DNA from: Gracilariopsis chorda
Taxonomy: Eukaryota; Rhodophyta; Florideophyceae; Gracilariales; Gracilariaceae
Assembly (NCBI GenBank): GCA_003194525.1
Contig: NBIV01000285.1
Span: forward strand, 1-64,000
DNA length: 64,000 bases
Direction: 5' to 3'
Shown here: one piece after another, positions 45,286-55,933 of the stretch
Layout of the letters: each line of letters begins with the position of its first letter
How positions within the stretch are numbered: position 1 is the first letter of the stretch
Notes under the pieces: generated by a model
Databases searched by the model: none
Told to the model about the DNA's origin: nothing
The model's input: only the letters and a program-made list of their open reading frames with translations
Made by a program: the position numbers and the translations under genes

Positions 45286-45757
45286 ATGACTTCGTCTGGC
45301 TTACCTGCAAAAGGAACCTTGTGACAGTATATCTTATGCATCGTACGGCTATCCGTCCGACCCGACGTCCCATTTCCGTCCGCAACCACGCCAAAACGCG
45401 ATGGAAGCGTTAATGTCGCATCTGAATCCAGTTGTTCAGAAGCATCTCCTCTGTCTACCCAAAAGGATCAACAAGGAAGGATCTGGCTGCAAGTGTGGCC
45501 CGAGCTGCAAGTGCACCAATTTCAAATGCAAAAGGGCGGATGCACCTGCAACTAAAAACATCCGTTGTGTGTCGTTCCCGACGAGACGAATCACTATCGC
45601 CTCTTTCTGCTCTCACGATCCCCTGCTCATCTATACAAGTGGCTATAGCAGCAAAGCCATATGCTTGAAGCACAGCAACAAAAACAACACAGCAATCACA
45701 GTATCACACAATGAAGAAGAGACGTCCTTTATTTGTGTAGACGGATATCAAGCATAG
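45286..45757 (+). CDS. possible metallothionein-like gene (model uncertain)
   Basis: The frame open at 45401-45757 contains GSGCKCGPSCKCTNFKCK, a CXC-rich motif like that of algal and plant metallothioneins, cytosolic metal-binding proteins. Two models are possible. One is a single exon from ATG 45401 (118 aa). The other is a first exon from ATG 45286 (MTSSGLPAKGT), preceded by a pyrimidine-rich leader, joined across about 45322-45465 (GTGACA to CTACCCAAAAG) so that the Cys motif sits near the N-terminus. The second fits typical metallothionein length and position better, but its 5' splice site is weak. The C-terminal 70 residues are unlike metallothioneins, and a further intron cannot be excluded. 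Confidence 0.35.
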
Positions 45758-48364
45758 TGAGAAGGAGTGGAATAGGGCCGAAGTTATTCAAAAGACGACA
45801 GTTTTTAGAGAACAATACTATATGAAGTAACCTATGCAGGTAGAGATGCAGTGCCTGGGCAATGAGGTCATTCGGTACCACAGCAGCTTCTTTCCATTTC
45901 ATTTTGCTTTTAGAAATAAGACGCAGTACGTCTTCTAGCTCCTCTAACAAAGAAGAAGAAATCCGAAGCCTTCCATCTGTGCCAGTATGGCATCTGTAAC
46001 AATCTGCGCAGTCCACAGAGACGATAAAGTTAATGCACTATCCTCTTTGGCTTTCATTTTCATAAACGGGTAGTATGGAATGAAGTGCTCTGATGATCTA
46101 GAATTCTCTGTCATGTCGCGCAGGATAGAAGTTGCGTGTGACCTGGGCATGATGAGGTGGCTAGAACTGTTTGTGGAATTATTTAGTGCCCTCACCAGAT
46201 ATTATAAAGAGGACAAAATAACCAAAGGGGAAAAATTCCTTTTGCTAAGCTGGTTGTTCATTTCAGATATGTGTCCCACCATAATCGATTATGAATCCGT
46301 AGATAGAACTAGTATGCAATACTTGAAAGTATGCGTATAGAACCGTTTTTTATGAATAATCGAGCTCTGCAACCTCCAAGCAAACTCAGGCCCGACAAAT
46401 TCTCCTTCCTCTGGCGACTACCACCCTCTCTTTAAGCTGTCTGCTTCCCTTTGGCTCGAACACTATTCTATCCTGCTTTCCCCACATACTCGTGCATCAC
46501 GGTCTCATAAACAACATGAGAAAGTCAGCTGCCTTAGTATATAACGAGATCAACAGGCTTACTAGTTCGCTCCAAGGCACGCACTCGACCTAAGTTTTTG
46601 GTCGTGCGTGTTCCGTGAAAACATTTGTATCCCTATTACGGTAGCCGTAAGGTTTTGATTGCGTTTCTGTGGTCACCACTGTTTCTTTTCACCGCTGCTA
46701 GTGAGCCTTTCTTCTTTGTAGGCTTTTATTATCATCTATTTCCGCCTTGCCTAAGTCGCAGCCGTGCATTACTTGTGCTTGCCGCCGCGGTACTGACGTT
46801 GCTACTAACCCTTTTTGCTCTACTATCTATTGGCATTGTACGTTAGTGCTGGTACTCTCGAGCTCCGAACATATTTTCAAGCTACTCTCCGGCAAAGAAA
46901 GGTACAGAAAGGGCTGTTGTGGTCCGGTGTCGCGAAATCGTGCAACATGACACTCTCACTATGCATCACAAATAATTTTGGTTTCTAGTATGTATTGCCA
47001 TATCAGATATTTTTCGCCAAACACGTTAATTATAGATATTCGGATTGAAATTTAAGCAACGAAACAGCGTACGGTCTGCTGAGACCAAGTCAGAACTCTA
47101 CCTTTATGCACTAAAAGCACGGATTAGAGCGAAGCATAGGGATAGAGGTTTTCCTCAGCTTGTCAAGATTATGAGCACAATTTTTGGTTGACAGAATGTT
47201 CTATTGACGTGATGTACGTCCCCGTGCCTCTTTTCATGATCAACACATGCTACGCTGGGAGTGTGAAAACGTTGCCCGCATTCGTCTAGGATGACAGTAA
47301 AAGATGCACACCGTAGTCGTGCTGTGTCCCATGATCTGATGTTGCGACAGTTTACAGCCTTAGGGGTCAAGTGCGTATGACCAAATAAAGTCTGCGCCCC
47401 AAAACGTTCAAGTTGGCATCAATCTTTAAAGTCCTAACGACGCAATGCGAGAAAGGATTTCGAAGCACTCATGAAAATCAAGTCAATAGTATAGCTCATT
47501 TCTGCTGCTGCTAGTGCAAAACAAAAGCGATAAATAAAAGTACCTCTTATTTTGGTATTGCACTTCAGAGCAGCTCAGTAGTTTACTAATTTTCCCGATT
47601 TCGCTGAGGCCATTGATGATGTCTTGTATTAATCATCAACTGAAAGTTTGGAAGATTTTTTCATGCCCGGAGCAGCCTTTGAATTGGCGAGGAATACTCG
47701 TACATAATCGTGAATAATCCCGATAGCATACTACCGCCGTAGCGTCTGATGTATTATGGACTCCGTATTTTCTGGTTCCATGTTTATCATATTTGCATTA
47801 TATGTATTAATGATGTCTTAAAGTCAAGAAAAATGACGTGCGTACAACGTTCATGATTTTAAGATCATCCAGACACCCAATGAATATCAGACATACGCTG
47901 ATAACATGATGACATGCGGTGCATAGTACGTAAGATATGGCACCTGTTGCTTGAAGTGCGTAGTCTTTTCTGAGTGTGGACGCGCAAAGGCATCGAAATC
48001 ACGTACTTCGCGAAACAATTTTCAAATCTCTTCTGAAAAACTGCAACGTTTCCACTTAGCAAAGTGCCAGGCACTATCTACTTCTAATATTCAACGTTTT
48101 CGCTTTATAAGCAAGACATGGGACTGATACCTGTTTCATATCAAGGTACGTAAACACATATCTCTTATCAAGAATTCACGTTAAAGCGTAACACAGGTTA
48201 TCAACCTCTATTCTGTACCACGTTCGGCGTAATGTCTACAAAAGCCCATTACAACACTTGCAACTCGAGTTTCAAAGTCTTCCTGAACCAACTAGTTCCC
48301 GTTTGCTTCTTCAACTAACCGTACTAGGTCTCGAGCCTGGTTTTCTACAGTTTCTAGTACGAAA
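45758..48364. other. no gene confirmed; several short ORFs
   Basis: Small ORFs occur (for example 45729-46016 minus, 46080-46340 plus, 46625-46846 plus, the last hydrophobic), but none has a recognised domain, convincing start context or supporting splice sites. An imperfect inverted repeat lies at 46578-46610. 46950-48250 is AT-rich. The final bases before 48365 are likely the MADS gene 5' UTR. Confidence 0.45.
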
Positions 48365-50020
48365 ATGGAAGCTACTGATGGCTCTAAAGACATCGTTCCC
48401 GTTGTCGCTCCAGAAGCGACTGCTGGTGATGACATTGGCTCACCCACTCTCAACATTCCACTGGTCGAGGACAAGCGTCAAAAGCAGGTGCGTGCATGAG
48501 AAGTATAAAAATTTCGTTATCTTTAAAACTTGGGACTCACAAACGTGTTTGTAACAAATGGTTTCAATTCGGTAGATATCATTCTGCAAAAGAAGGATTA
48601 CACTGTTTAGAAAATGCCACGAGCTTGTACGTATGCACCAGCTTACCAATTCTACTTAAGAAAACCTGACTGTTATGTTCCTGAGATATTTTGCATTACT
48701 CTAGGCGGAGGGGTGGGGTGCTCAAATAGGTATCATTGTCTTTGGACCGAGCAAAAAGTTTCTTTACGAATACACTACTGAAGGTTTCCTTCCCATCCTT
48801 AACAGGTATGCCAAACATGAGGGAAGGAGAAAAGTGTGGACAATGAAGACGGTACGTCAAAAAGTCTTGAGCTATTAACTGAGAAAATGAGTTAGAACAA
48901 AAGATCTAACATTCTATTATTAACCCTACAGTACAGAGAAGAAGCGAATAGTAAGCATGAAAAAAGTTTGGATAAGAAAGACAATGTGCTTGAAGGAGAC
49001 GGAGTAACGCCAAATTTACATACCGCGACGCATTTGGAGGTAGGAGAGAAGCTGAGTACCCAGAATGACCAAAAATCGCCGAGAGCTGATTTCAATCGCA
49101 TAAACCGGAAGCGAAAAAGCAATGAAGACGAAATTACGCCAGCACCCGATCAAATATACACGAAAAAAGTCAAAAGGATTCGCAGAAGTTCTGAAGTAAA
49201 TCCGGGCAGTAAAACGCAAGCGTCGGGTAGTATTTCAAATCTATTGGGTTTGCCTTTGGGGGCCGGAACAATAGAGGGACACGATAATGTAAATCGTTCT
49301 TCGGGTATTTGCAAAAATCATAAGCCAACGTCATTGGAATTAGAGCAAGGAACGGAAACAGGCTTTCAAAAAGATTCAGTTAGGAATAATACTTGGCAGG
49401 ATCTAAGAAGCACGGATCCCCATGGAACTATTACAGGAAACGAATCCAACAGGAACTTTGACAATCTACTTCTCTCCTTGCACACCGATGAGACTGGAAA
49501 TATAGTACTTCGTGAAGGCTATCCAATGAATCAAATTACGGGCACGAATACACGTCAGCTTCCAGATGCACCTAACAGAAACTTTGAGAGTGTGTTTGAC
49601 AGAACTACGTCTGCACCAGTTCCTTCTGTGGCGACTGCCACTCCACTTGGCCAATTCTCATTTGAACCAATCACAGCGGATTTGAGCAGAGACAGACAAG
49701 AAATAGAACAACAAAGATTTCTGGCATCCTTATTGTCAAACAATGAAACTTTGGACCATACTACTTTGAGAAACAGGTCATACCAGCCTAGCGTTCGTTT
49801 TACTGGATCAAATGATGAGTGCAACTGTGGCGTCGCGGGACATGACCAAACCGCCCACAGCCTTCTACAAATAGCCATAGAGGGTGAGCCGGCTGCGCAC
49901 AATGAAGCGCAACTCTCAACAGGGCAAGAGCTTCTAAATACGAATAATGATTTCGGAGGAACAGATGGCGGTACTTACAATTACGATTTAGACAGCATTT
50001 TACCCAAACCACAAGAGTAG
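48365..50020 (+). CDS. MADS-box transcription factor, four exons
   Basis: Nuclear DNA-binding protein, 469 residues when spliced. Exons 48365-48487, 48576-48626, 48705-48851 and 48932-50020; introns of 88, 78 and 80 bp with GTGCGT, GTACGT, GTACGT donors and GGTAG, CTCTAG, CTACAG acceptors. All junctions are phase 0. Only across the first three exons does a MADS domain appear: NIPLVEDKRQKQ (exon 1), ISFCKRRITLFRKCHEL (exon 2), GAQIGIIVFGPSKKFLYEYT (exon 3). These correspond to the basic helix and the two beta strands of MADS domains. It spans about residues 29-80 and is followed by a helical extension. Exon 4 encodes about 360 residues that are polar, Asn/Ser/Thr-rich and low in complexity, with a basic KRKSNED stretch. 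The initiating ATG is the first in an open stretch that begins at 48296. Confidence 0.8.
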
Positions 50021-51043
50021 AGGGAGTTCGATCGCTCTGTGGCGCTTCTGAGAATACGCGGAAGAGACGTGAAAAGTCTTCTCTTGATAGCAAAGCAGAC
50101 CAAAATGTCGCTCACAAAAGTAAATCCTGTTAAATGTTTAAGCTATTTGGAATGACTGAACAGTTCTAGAAGCAATATGAAATCTCTCAGCTTTGCAGTT
50201 GCAAATGTCAGTGTTTGGAAACTTAAAAGAGCAGAAAAGCAATATAAATACTGAAAGCGGTTGGTCAAAGACTGAAATTTTCCGTAGCCTTGGAGAACGC
50301 CCTGAAAGAGATGTGAAAACTACTCAGAATTACATGCTCTGGAAACATGGATTAGAGAGCGACAACGTGTTAGGAAATACAAAGTTTGGAGAGTGAAACA
50401 CAACTGCTACAGGTAAGGGTTAACTGCTACCGTTGGTAAGGGTTACCGTTGTACAACGGTCCCGATTGTTTAGGGATGAGGCCTTAGAGGCCTCGTCCGT
50501 AGCTTTCTGTGCGTGAGCTGTGTGAGGTGTCCCACTGTCAGGCGATTTACGTACTGTAAAGGGAAGTGGGAATCGTGTCTGTTCGCAAGAATTCAAGCAT
50601 TACGCTCTGCACCAATACCGCAGCGCCACACGGGAGAAGCTCTCTCAGCATTCCCTTCAGGATGTGATACATGTCAGCAAAGCCGGGAACGTTCAAAGCT
50701 CAAACCGTCCACGCTCCCCCCACACCGAACGACCATGACACCAAGTCGGCACTGTCGCCATGGAATCGACGTGCTGCCAAATTCTCGCACATCCATAGCT
50801 CACCTTTTTCCACGAAGCAATCCAAAAATACGCCCGCGCATTCATCTATTAGAACCGGCAACAACTCTTTTGCTTTTGAGCATGTGACCCGGTTTTCCAA
50901 GAGATTGGAACATACACGTTCATCAACTTGCTCCCTCACACATCATAAAAGGAGCGCAGACGGTTTTGGAGGGCTGCTCAGCGCCGATGGGGAAGTCCAT
51001 CGAGATCCATCCTGAAGAGAACTGTCGTGTGAGCCTCTGAGAA
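50021..51043. other. intergenic, palindrome cluster at 50412-50494
   Basis: No convincing gene. ORFs at 50513-51015 and on the minus strand overlap each other and have no recognised domain. A cluster at 50412-50494 holds two GGTAAGGGTTA repeats, a perfect 16-bp palindrome (50445-50460) and a 6-bp stem hairpin (50478-50494). Confidence 0.5.
50944..50952 (+). promoter_or_regulatory. TATA-like box of the Cys-rich gene
   Basis: CATAAAAGG about 90-100 bp upstream of the ATG at 51044, a typical TATA distance if the 5' UTR is some 60-70 bp. Confidence 0.4.
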
Positions 51044-51910
51044 ATGAACATGTTCAAGTCGTTGATAGCGTTCGTATTCTTGGCCTTGGTTCCCTACTCT
51101 CTCGCCCAGCCAAGGCTCCCGTGCCATTTTGGAAAGCATCTGCCGTATTTGTCTTCCTACGTGTCTGAACATTGCCGTCACACTTCTTTGGTCCTGAAAC
51201 CGAAATGTGCCCCGTGCGCTCACAACAGCGAGTGCATGCATGGAACATGCTGGCATGGAAAATGCATGGATGGGAAAACTTTCTCGATTGCACAATGTTT
51301 ACTACCGGAGTGCGCTGCGTGCAAAAGAGATGACGAATGTGTGACTCACAGGTGCTGGAGTGGAAAGTGTGTGTTCGATTCTGTGGCGGCCAGACGCAAG
51401 TGTTTCAAGAAAACGGAATGTCAGCAATGCTCTAAGGGATCGGAATGTGAACAGGGCAAATGCTGGGGTGGCCGATGCACAGATGGCAGTGATGCATCGT
51501 TGAGAAAATGCTTTTTGGCAGAGTGTGCAGTATGCTCGTCGTCCTCCAAGTGCAGCACGAAGAAGTGCTGGAACGGTCGGTGTGTGTACAACACCGAGGC
51601 TTCGAAGAAGAGGTGCTTCGGAAAGAAGGAATGTGCTTCGTGTGCTTATGGATCGCAGTGCGCGCAGGGCAAGTGCTGGAGAGGCAAGTGTACCGACGGT
51701 TCAGACAAGTCCTTGAGAAAGTGTTTCTTGCCGGAGTGCGCCAGTTGCGTTCACTCCTCCCAGTGCGATACATGGAAGTGTTGGAATGGGAAGTGTGTTT
51801 ACGACACCTACACTTCTCAGCAAAAGTGCTTCCGCTTTGGGGTCCCAGTTCATAAGCCCGGTTGTATCGGTGGATACAAAACGTGGGGTGGAAGGATAGT
51901 ACGCTGCTAG
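51044..51910 (+). CDS. secreted protein of six 6-Cys modules
   Basis: 288 residues, single exon. Residues 1-22 form a signal peptide (hydrophobic IAFVFLALVPYSLA, cleavage likely after ALA). After a spacer, six modules begin at Cys 55, 90, 126, 161, 197 and 232, each CX2CX5CX4CWXGKC(or GRC)X10C. Odd modules have a DGS or DGK loop and end CFLPE or similar; even modules have VYDT or VFDS and end CFKKTE or similar. The gene therefore looks like three copies of a 71-residue two-module unit. The tail has two further Cys (KPGCIGG, IVRC). The spacing suggests three disulphides per module and an extracellular role. I do not recognise the family; EGF-like, chitin-binding and metallothionein spacings do not match. 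Confidence 0.8.
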   Translation: MNMFKSLIAFVFLALVPYSLAQPRLPCHFGKHLPYLSSYVSEHCRHTSLVLKPKCAPCAHNSECMHGTCWHGKCMDGKTFSIAQCLLPECAACKRDDECVTHRCWSGKCVFDSVAARRKCFKKTECQQCSKGSECEQGKCWGGRCTDGSDASLRKCFLAECAVCSSSSKCSTKKCWNGRCVYNTEASKKRCFGKKECASCAYGSQCAQGKCWRGKCTDGSDKSLRKCFLPECASCVHSSQCDTWKCWNGKCVYDTYTSQQKCFRFGVPVHKPGCIGGYKTWGGRIVRC

Positions 51911-51984
51911 GGGATCATCACATGGACGCTGCTACTTGTGAGCTTGACACCTAGTCCGACCAGATGTAGCGTGTTACGAAACGC

Positions 51985-51990
51985 AATAAA
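51985..51990 (+). terminator. poly(A) signal of the Cys-rich gene
   Basis: AATAAA 75 bp after the stop codon at 51908-51910. Confidence 0.6.
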
Positions 51991-52070
51991 CGTGAGCCCG
52001 TCTCTCTAAGCTTCTGCTCTTTAACTGTGCGGGAGCAGTGGACAGGACATAGTCATGCATTTGATCTCCT

Positions 52071-52457
52071 CTAATGAAGGAGCTTGCTTCCCGAATCGAC
52101 GTCCCACTGAAACAAGTTTACCGGCGCAGAGCCTGCGCTGAGCACCAGAGATCGCGACGCCAGTTCCAGTACACAAGAACAGCCATGAGAGAAGCCATAC
52201 ATATCCGTACCGCGATATGACACGTCTGCGACGCCTGGAATGTTGTAACTGGGTGAACCTTTCTCAAGGCCCACTGCAACTGCGCTCATTCCCACTTTCG
52301 TAGCGAAGCAATTTGCGTTTCGTGTTCTGTTGCAGTTGACGAAGCGGGCTGGTGCACGAGCAGTAGCACAATGTTTCTCAACGTAGCCTGAGAGGCGAGA
52401 AATACTGCTTTGCAATGCGTGTATTGCCACACAGTAACGCGAACATGTCACATGTCG
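52071..52457 (-). CDS. hypothetical ORF, possibly an exon
   Basis: 129 codons from the first ATG (MRHVTCSRYCVAI); the frame is open upstream to 52586 but without an ATG. It contains eight Cys, no signal peptide and no recognised domain. There is no clear polyadenylation signal. It may be the last exon of a minus-strand gene or chance. The next 500 bp (52587-53011) show no gene. Confidence 0.2.
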   Translation of the reverse strand, partial: RHVTCSRYCVAIHALQSSISRLSGYVEKHCATARAPARFVNCNRTRNANCFATKVGMSAVAVGLEKGSPSYNIPGVADVSYRGTDMYGFSHGCSCVLELASRSLVLSAGSAPVNLFQWDVDSGSKLLH

Positions 52458-53014
52458 CATGTCGGTACGGGCGGTTCTTGAAGAGGTTGTGAATGGCTTA
52501 GGCGCAAACGCATTGTAATGATGATATGGCGAATGGTTCTCTATCTGTTGCACGGCAAGCAAATTAGGAAGGAGCACTATGTGCAACAGGTAAAGATAGT
52601 TAACTTTAGCAGATGAAGCGGAGGCGATCCAAGATTACAAGGGTATTGTGGATAAAAAGTGCTCCAGCAGGTTGGAAGCATGCTAGACATGCACCCACAC
52701 GCGACGTCGTGCATCTTCCGGTATGGGTCGCGGATGCTCTGCCGTCGTGATTGATGCATCGCTGATGCATTGCTGTGATGCAACACGCGCAACTCACACC
52801 TTCCCGATGCAGGATCGCTCCCTTCTCTGTAAACACAGGTCTTCAAAGACTGAATAAAGCTCTAGCATGCATTGGACGAGTTTCGTTCTCCGTCGGTGAT
52901 TGTCTGGGAAGTGAGTTACGTCCGCGACGGACTACCAACCTTGTATGAGCGCCTCGGCTGAACCATGCGATAAACTTGGGAACATTGGCGTCGGCAACGT
53001 ATCCAGCACTGTTA

Positions 53015-53028
53015 GGGCGTTCCCAACC
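53015..53028 (+). repeat. left terminal inverted repeat of Harbinger element
   Basis: GGGCGTTCCCAACC, preceded by TTA (53012-53014). Identical to the inverse of the right end for 14 bp; the similarity then fades. Confidence 0.9.
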
Positions 53029-53515
53029 GTTACCGTAAACCCCAAATCCAACATAGCAGTCCAGTATTTGCTCAAAATTTGACCCCCAACCGTTGACGCA
53101 ATTCTCAAAACTCGGCCTAAAAATTTTAGTCCACCCTAAATCCCACACGTTTTGGGCCAGCTCCCTAAAAGCTCTGGTAGCTCTGCATGGTTACCCGCCC
53201 CATCTCCGGTCGTATCGTCTTCGTCACCCCCCTCCGGGGTGACGCCGCGTTGTTTGGCATTCGCGCACTCCATCTTGGCACAACCTTGTTGTGTTTTGCA
53301 CGGAACATTTTGGCGCCAAGAATGACGAAATGCAAACACTTTGTTGGCTTGCGCATGGCGCCAAAAGACCTATTACGATCTGTCCATCGACCAACGGAGC
53401 CCAAATTGCAATGATTGCACTGATTACCCGCCTTTGAACGCCTTAGAAATAACTTGACGGTAACCTTTTGAGGTGTGCACCTTAAGACTTTGGCAGTCGG
53501 TTGCTTGTTAAAGCA

Positions 53516-54571
53516 ATGAGTGGGGAGGAAGCAGCTTGTGCGCAAAATGGTTTGGAAGAAGGAGGCAGCCCAAGTAGAGGGAAGAATCTGACATGGGACG
53601 AAGAAGAAACGCAGGCGTTAGTGCGTGCGGCTGCTGCCGTTTGTACTGATCCGGCTGTGGGCTCTAGCATGTCAGGAGCGGAGCTCGGGCGTCGCATTCG
53701 CAGTGTCTTTATCAAAGACAATGGACGCCCGCAACATGCATGCTCACTACGGCGCACTGGGTGTGAACTGGACCAAAGGAGGTGGGACGGACGATCAGCA
53801 GATGGGTGTAGGAAGTATTGGGACAGGATTCGTGCGGAGTGCACACGCTTCAAGGCTTGTTACGACAGAGTTATAGCGATGAATCTAACTGGAAATGTAG
53901 GACCGGAGGACTTGATTCGATGTGCAGCCTTAATTTACAGTGATGGAAGTAACTCCTTATCCCACCTCTACGACTGCGTGAGAAATCCAAATTACCACAT
54001 AGCGAAGCGATTCAAATTCAAAACCTCGTTTACCTTCTTAAACGAAAACACTATTCTACTACAGGCTAATGGTATTGATGAGGTTAAAAAGAGTGGTGAT
54101 GTTTTGTTGGAGAGGCCAATGGGGACAAAGAAGGCCAAGAAATTGAAGGAGGGAAAAGTCGATGGAGCACGAAGTGGACAGGACGGGTTTGCGGATTCAA
54201 TTCGCCGCATTGAAAGTATACTGTCTGACTCAGTGCGAGAGAAGGCACTCATGGCAAAAGAGAAGGTGGCACTACAGAGAGAAAAGCTGGACTGGGAAAT
54301 GGCAAGCAAACTGTTGGCATCGGAATCTGGAGTATCCCTTGAAGAGAAAAGAGAAATACGAAGTCTCTTAAAATGTCGTTTACTTCGCAGACTTGCGTGC
54401 GGTGGCGAGAATAATACGCACCCCAACAAGAAGAGGCGTATGTCGCTAGAAGAACATGAAGAGATGCACACTGTCCAGGCAAAAGTTTCCGGGAACAATC
54501 AAACTGCTGAGGCACTACTGCAGCTGTCGACAAGAATGGAAAACACCGTGAACACGGACGTTGAGCAATAA
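53516..54571 (+). CDS. Harbinger Myb/SANT-like accessory protein
   Basis: 351 residues from ATG 53516 (MSGEEAACAQNG). Residues about 24-120 form a Myb/SANT trihelix-like domain: LTWDEEETQALVRA, a long insert with RIRSVF, then RSADGCRKYWDRIRAECTRF. A second conserved part follows (LIYSDGSNSLSHLYDCVRN). About residues 230-300 are rich in heptad-like Leu and charged residues (coiled coil likely). In this superfamily such proteins bind the transposon ends and bring the transposase to the nucleus. AATAAA overlaps its stop codon (54567-54572) and may serve as poly(A) signal. Confidence 0.8.
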   Translation: MSGEEAACAQNGLEEGGSPSRGKNLTWDEEETQALVRAAAAVCTDPAVGSSMSGAELGRRIRSVFIKDNGRPQHACSLRRTGCELDQRRWDGRSADGCRKYWDRIRAECTRFKACYDRVIAMNLTGNVGPEDLIRCAALIYSDGSNSLSHLYDCVRNPNYHIAKRFKFKTSFTFLNENTILLQANGIDEVKKSGDVLLERPMGTKKAKKLKEGKVDGARSGQDGFADSIRRIESILSDSVREKALMAKEKVALQREKLDWEMASKLLASESGVSLEEKREIRSLLKCRLLRRLACGGENNTHPNKKRRMSLEEHEEMHTVQAKVSGNNQTAEALLQLSTRMENTVNTDVEQ

Positions 54572-54598
54572 AATAACCGTCTTTGTTACTGCATTGTC

Positions 54599-55933
54599 TT
54601 ACACATCTCCTTCATTATCACCATGCGTGTTCCAAATGTTCGAGATTAGTGCATCTTGCAGTCTCAAATGGTTTTGTACATCGTCCACAGGGTCTAGCAG
54701 TTCTCTCCAAATATTTGCTTGTTCATAACTACAGTTAGGATGTGAAACAGTATCATAAAGAGTACCACTTGTCTGCACCTCGTGTTCGCCCACACGAAAT
54801 TTTGCGGTTCCGTTGTAACCGCGCTCTTCTGCAACCATATTATGTAGAATCGAACAGCACAATACAATATTATTCAAATCCTCCCGATTTCCCAACCGCG
54901 CGGGACGATCCAAAATTTCAAACTGTCCGAAGAGCGCAGCAAAGACCCTTTCAACACTCTTGCGCGCCGATGAGTGCACTGCAGTATACAGACGCTGTTT
55001 TTTCGACTTTGCATCAGGATGCGGTTTTGCAAAGAATCTCAGACGAGGGTATATCCCGTCTGACAAGAAAAAGAACCACTCAATGGGAATGCCAGAAATG
55101 TTAGTACTAGGTTTGATCAGTGGCCATTTTCCATTTCGAATATCATTAAACAAAGAACTTTGTGACATAATAGATATATCATTCTTAGCTCCCGGGCTGC
55201 CAAACATCATGTGCCAAATATGTAGCTTATCGTCACACACAACCTCCATCCGTAACATCGGCTTGTTCTCCTTACCCTTATACTGTCCATGCCAAGCTAC
55301 AGGACAGTTCCTCCACTCCCAACCTGAACAGTCTACAGCACCAAGGCATCCAGGGAAGCCTAGTCTAGAATAATCACTTTCAATCTTCTTAATATCACTC
55401 TCCGATGGGCGTCTTAGATGTTCATCTCGAAAGCACTCCACAACCGTTCTGTAGAATTCTTTCAGAGTAGAAAGCAATGTGGACTCATGCAGTCGAATAT
55501 ACGACACTAAATGATCTGCAGAAACACCAGAACTGAGCTGCAAAAGTGCACCAGTCATTTTCTGATCAGTCGTTGCTCCAAATGTCCAACTTGCATCTTT
55601 GCGCTGTAGAAAGAAGGAGTTTGCCTGGCAAAGAGCGGATCGCAGTTTTTCGTATATTGGTCTTGTTATTGCAAAGCGACGTTCAAATTCTGCAACACTA
55701 AACATCGGCGAGCGGTGAATATGAATTCGACAGAAGTAATCTAAATCAATTTGGTGTGTTCCTTGTTTACGGCCAATCTTACGGTTCTTTTGTCGACCGG
55801 CATACGAGCCTCCTTTCTTTGTTATCAGGGGTCCATCGGAAAGTTTGCGGTACATGCCGTTGAGGATGTACAAAATTGAGTGATGAATAATGTCCTCATC
55901 AGAGGAAGACGAAGAAGAAGAATCGGTTGACAT
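54599..55933 (-). CDS. PIF/Harbinger DDE transposase
   Basis: 444 residues from ATG 55933 (MSTDSSSSSSSDEDIIHH). This start is preferred because it lies within the element; the frame stays open 72 codons further, through the right inverted repeat into flanking DNA (ATG 56147-56149). The DDE_Tnp_4 nuclease is seen with GAVDCSGWEW (Asp about 201), FFLSDGIYP (Asp about 292) and RKSVERVFAALFGQF (Glu about 328). An HTH-like region (FERRFAITRPIYEKLR, KMTGALLQLSSGVSADHL) precedes it. After the Glu comes the usual LNNIVLCCSILHNM helix. The enzyme cuts and joins element ends at TTA or TAA sites. All catalytic residues are present. Confidence 0.9.
   Translation of the reverse strand: MSTDSSSSSSSDEDIIHHSILYILNGMYRKLSDGPLITKKGGSYAGRQKNRKIGRKQGTHQIDLDYFCRIHIHRSPMFSVAEFERRFAITRPIYEKLRSALCQANSFFLQRKDASWTFGATTDQKMTGALLQLSSGVSADHLVSYIRLHESTLLSTLKEFYRTVVECFRDEHLRRPSESDIKKIESDYSRLGFPGCLGAVDCSGWEWRNCPVAWHGQYKGKENKPMLRMEVVCDDKLHIWHMMFGSPGAKNDISIMSQSSLFNDIRNGKWPLIKPSTNISGIPIEWFFFLSDGIYPRLRFFAKPHPDAKSKKQRLYTAVHSSARKSVERVFAALFGQFEILDRPARLGNREDLNNIVLCCSILHNMVAEERGYNGTAKFRVGEHEVQTSGTLYDTVSHPNCSYEQANIWRELLDPVDDVQNHLRLQDALISNIWNTHGDNEGDV

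Noticed and set aside
46625..46846. Small hydrophobic ORF as a membrane protein
   Set aside because: 73 codons in biased T-rich sequence, with no supporting context.
50513..51015. Overlapping ORFs before the Cys-rich gene
   Set aside because: Three frames on two strands overlap, none has a domain, and the region is better read as promoter and 5' UTR.
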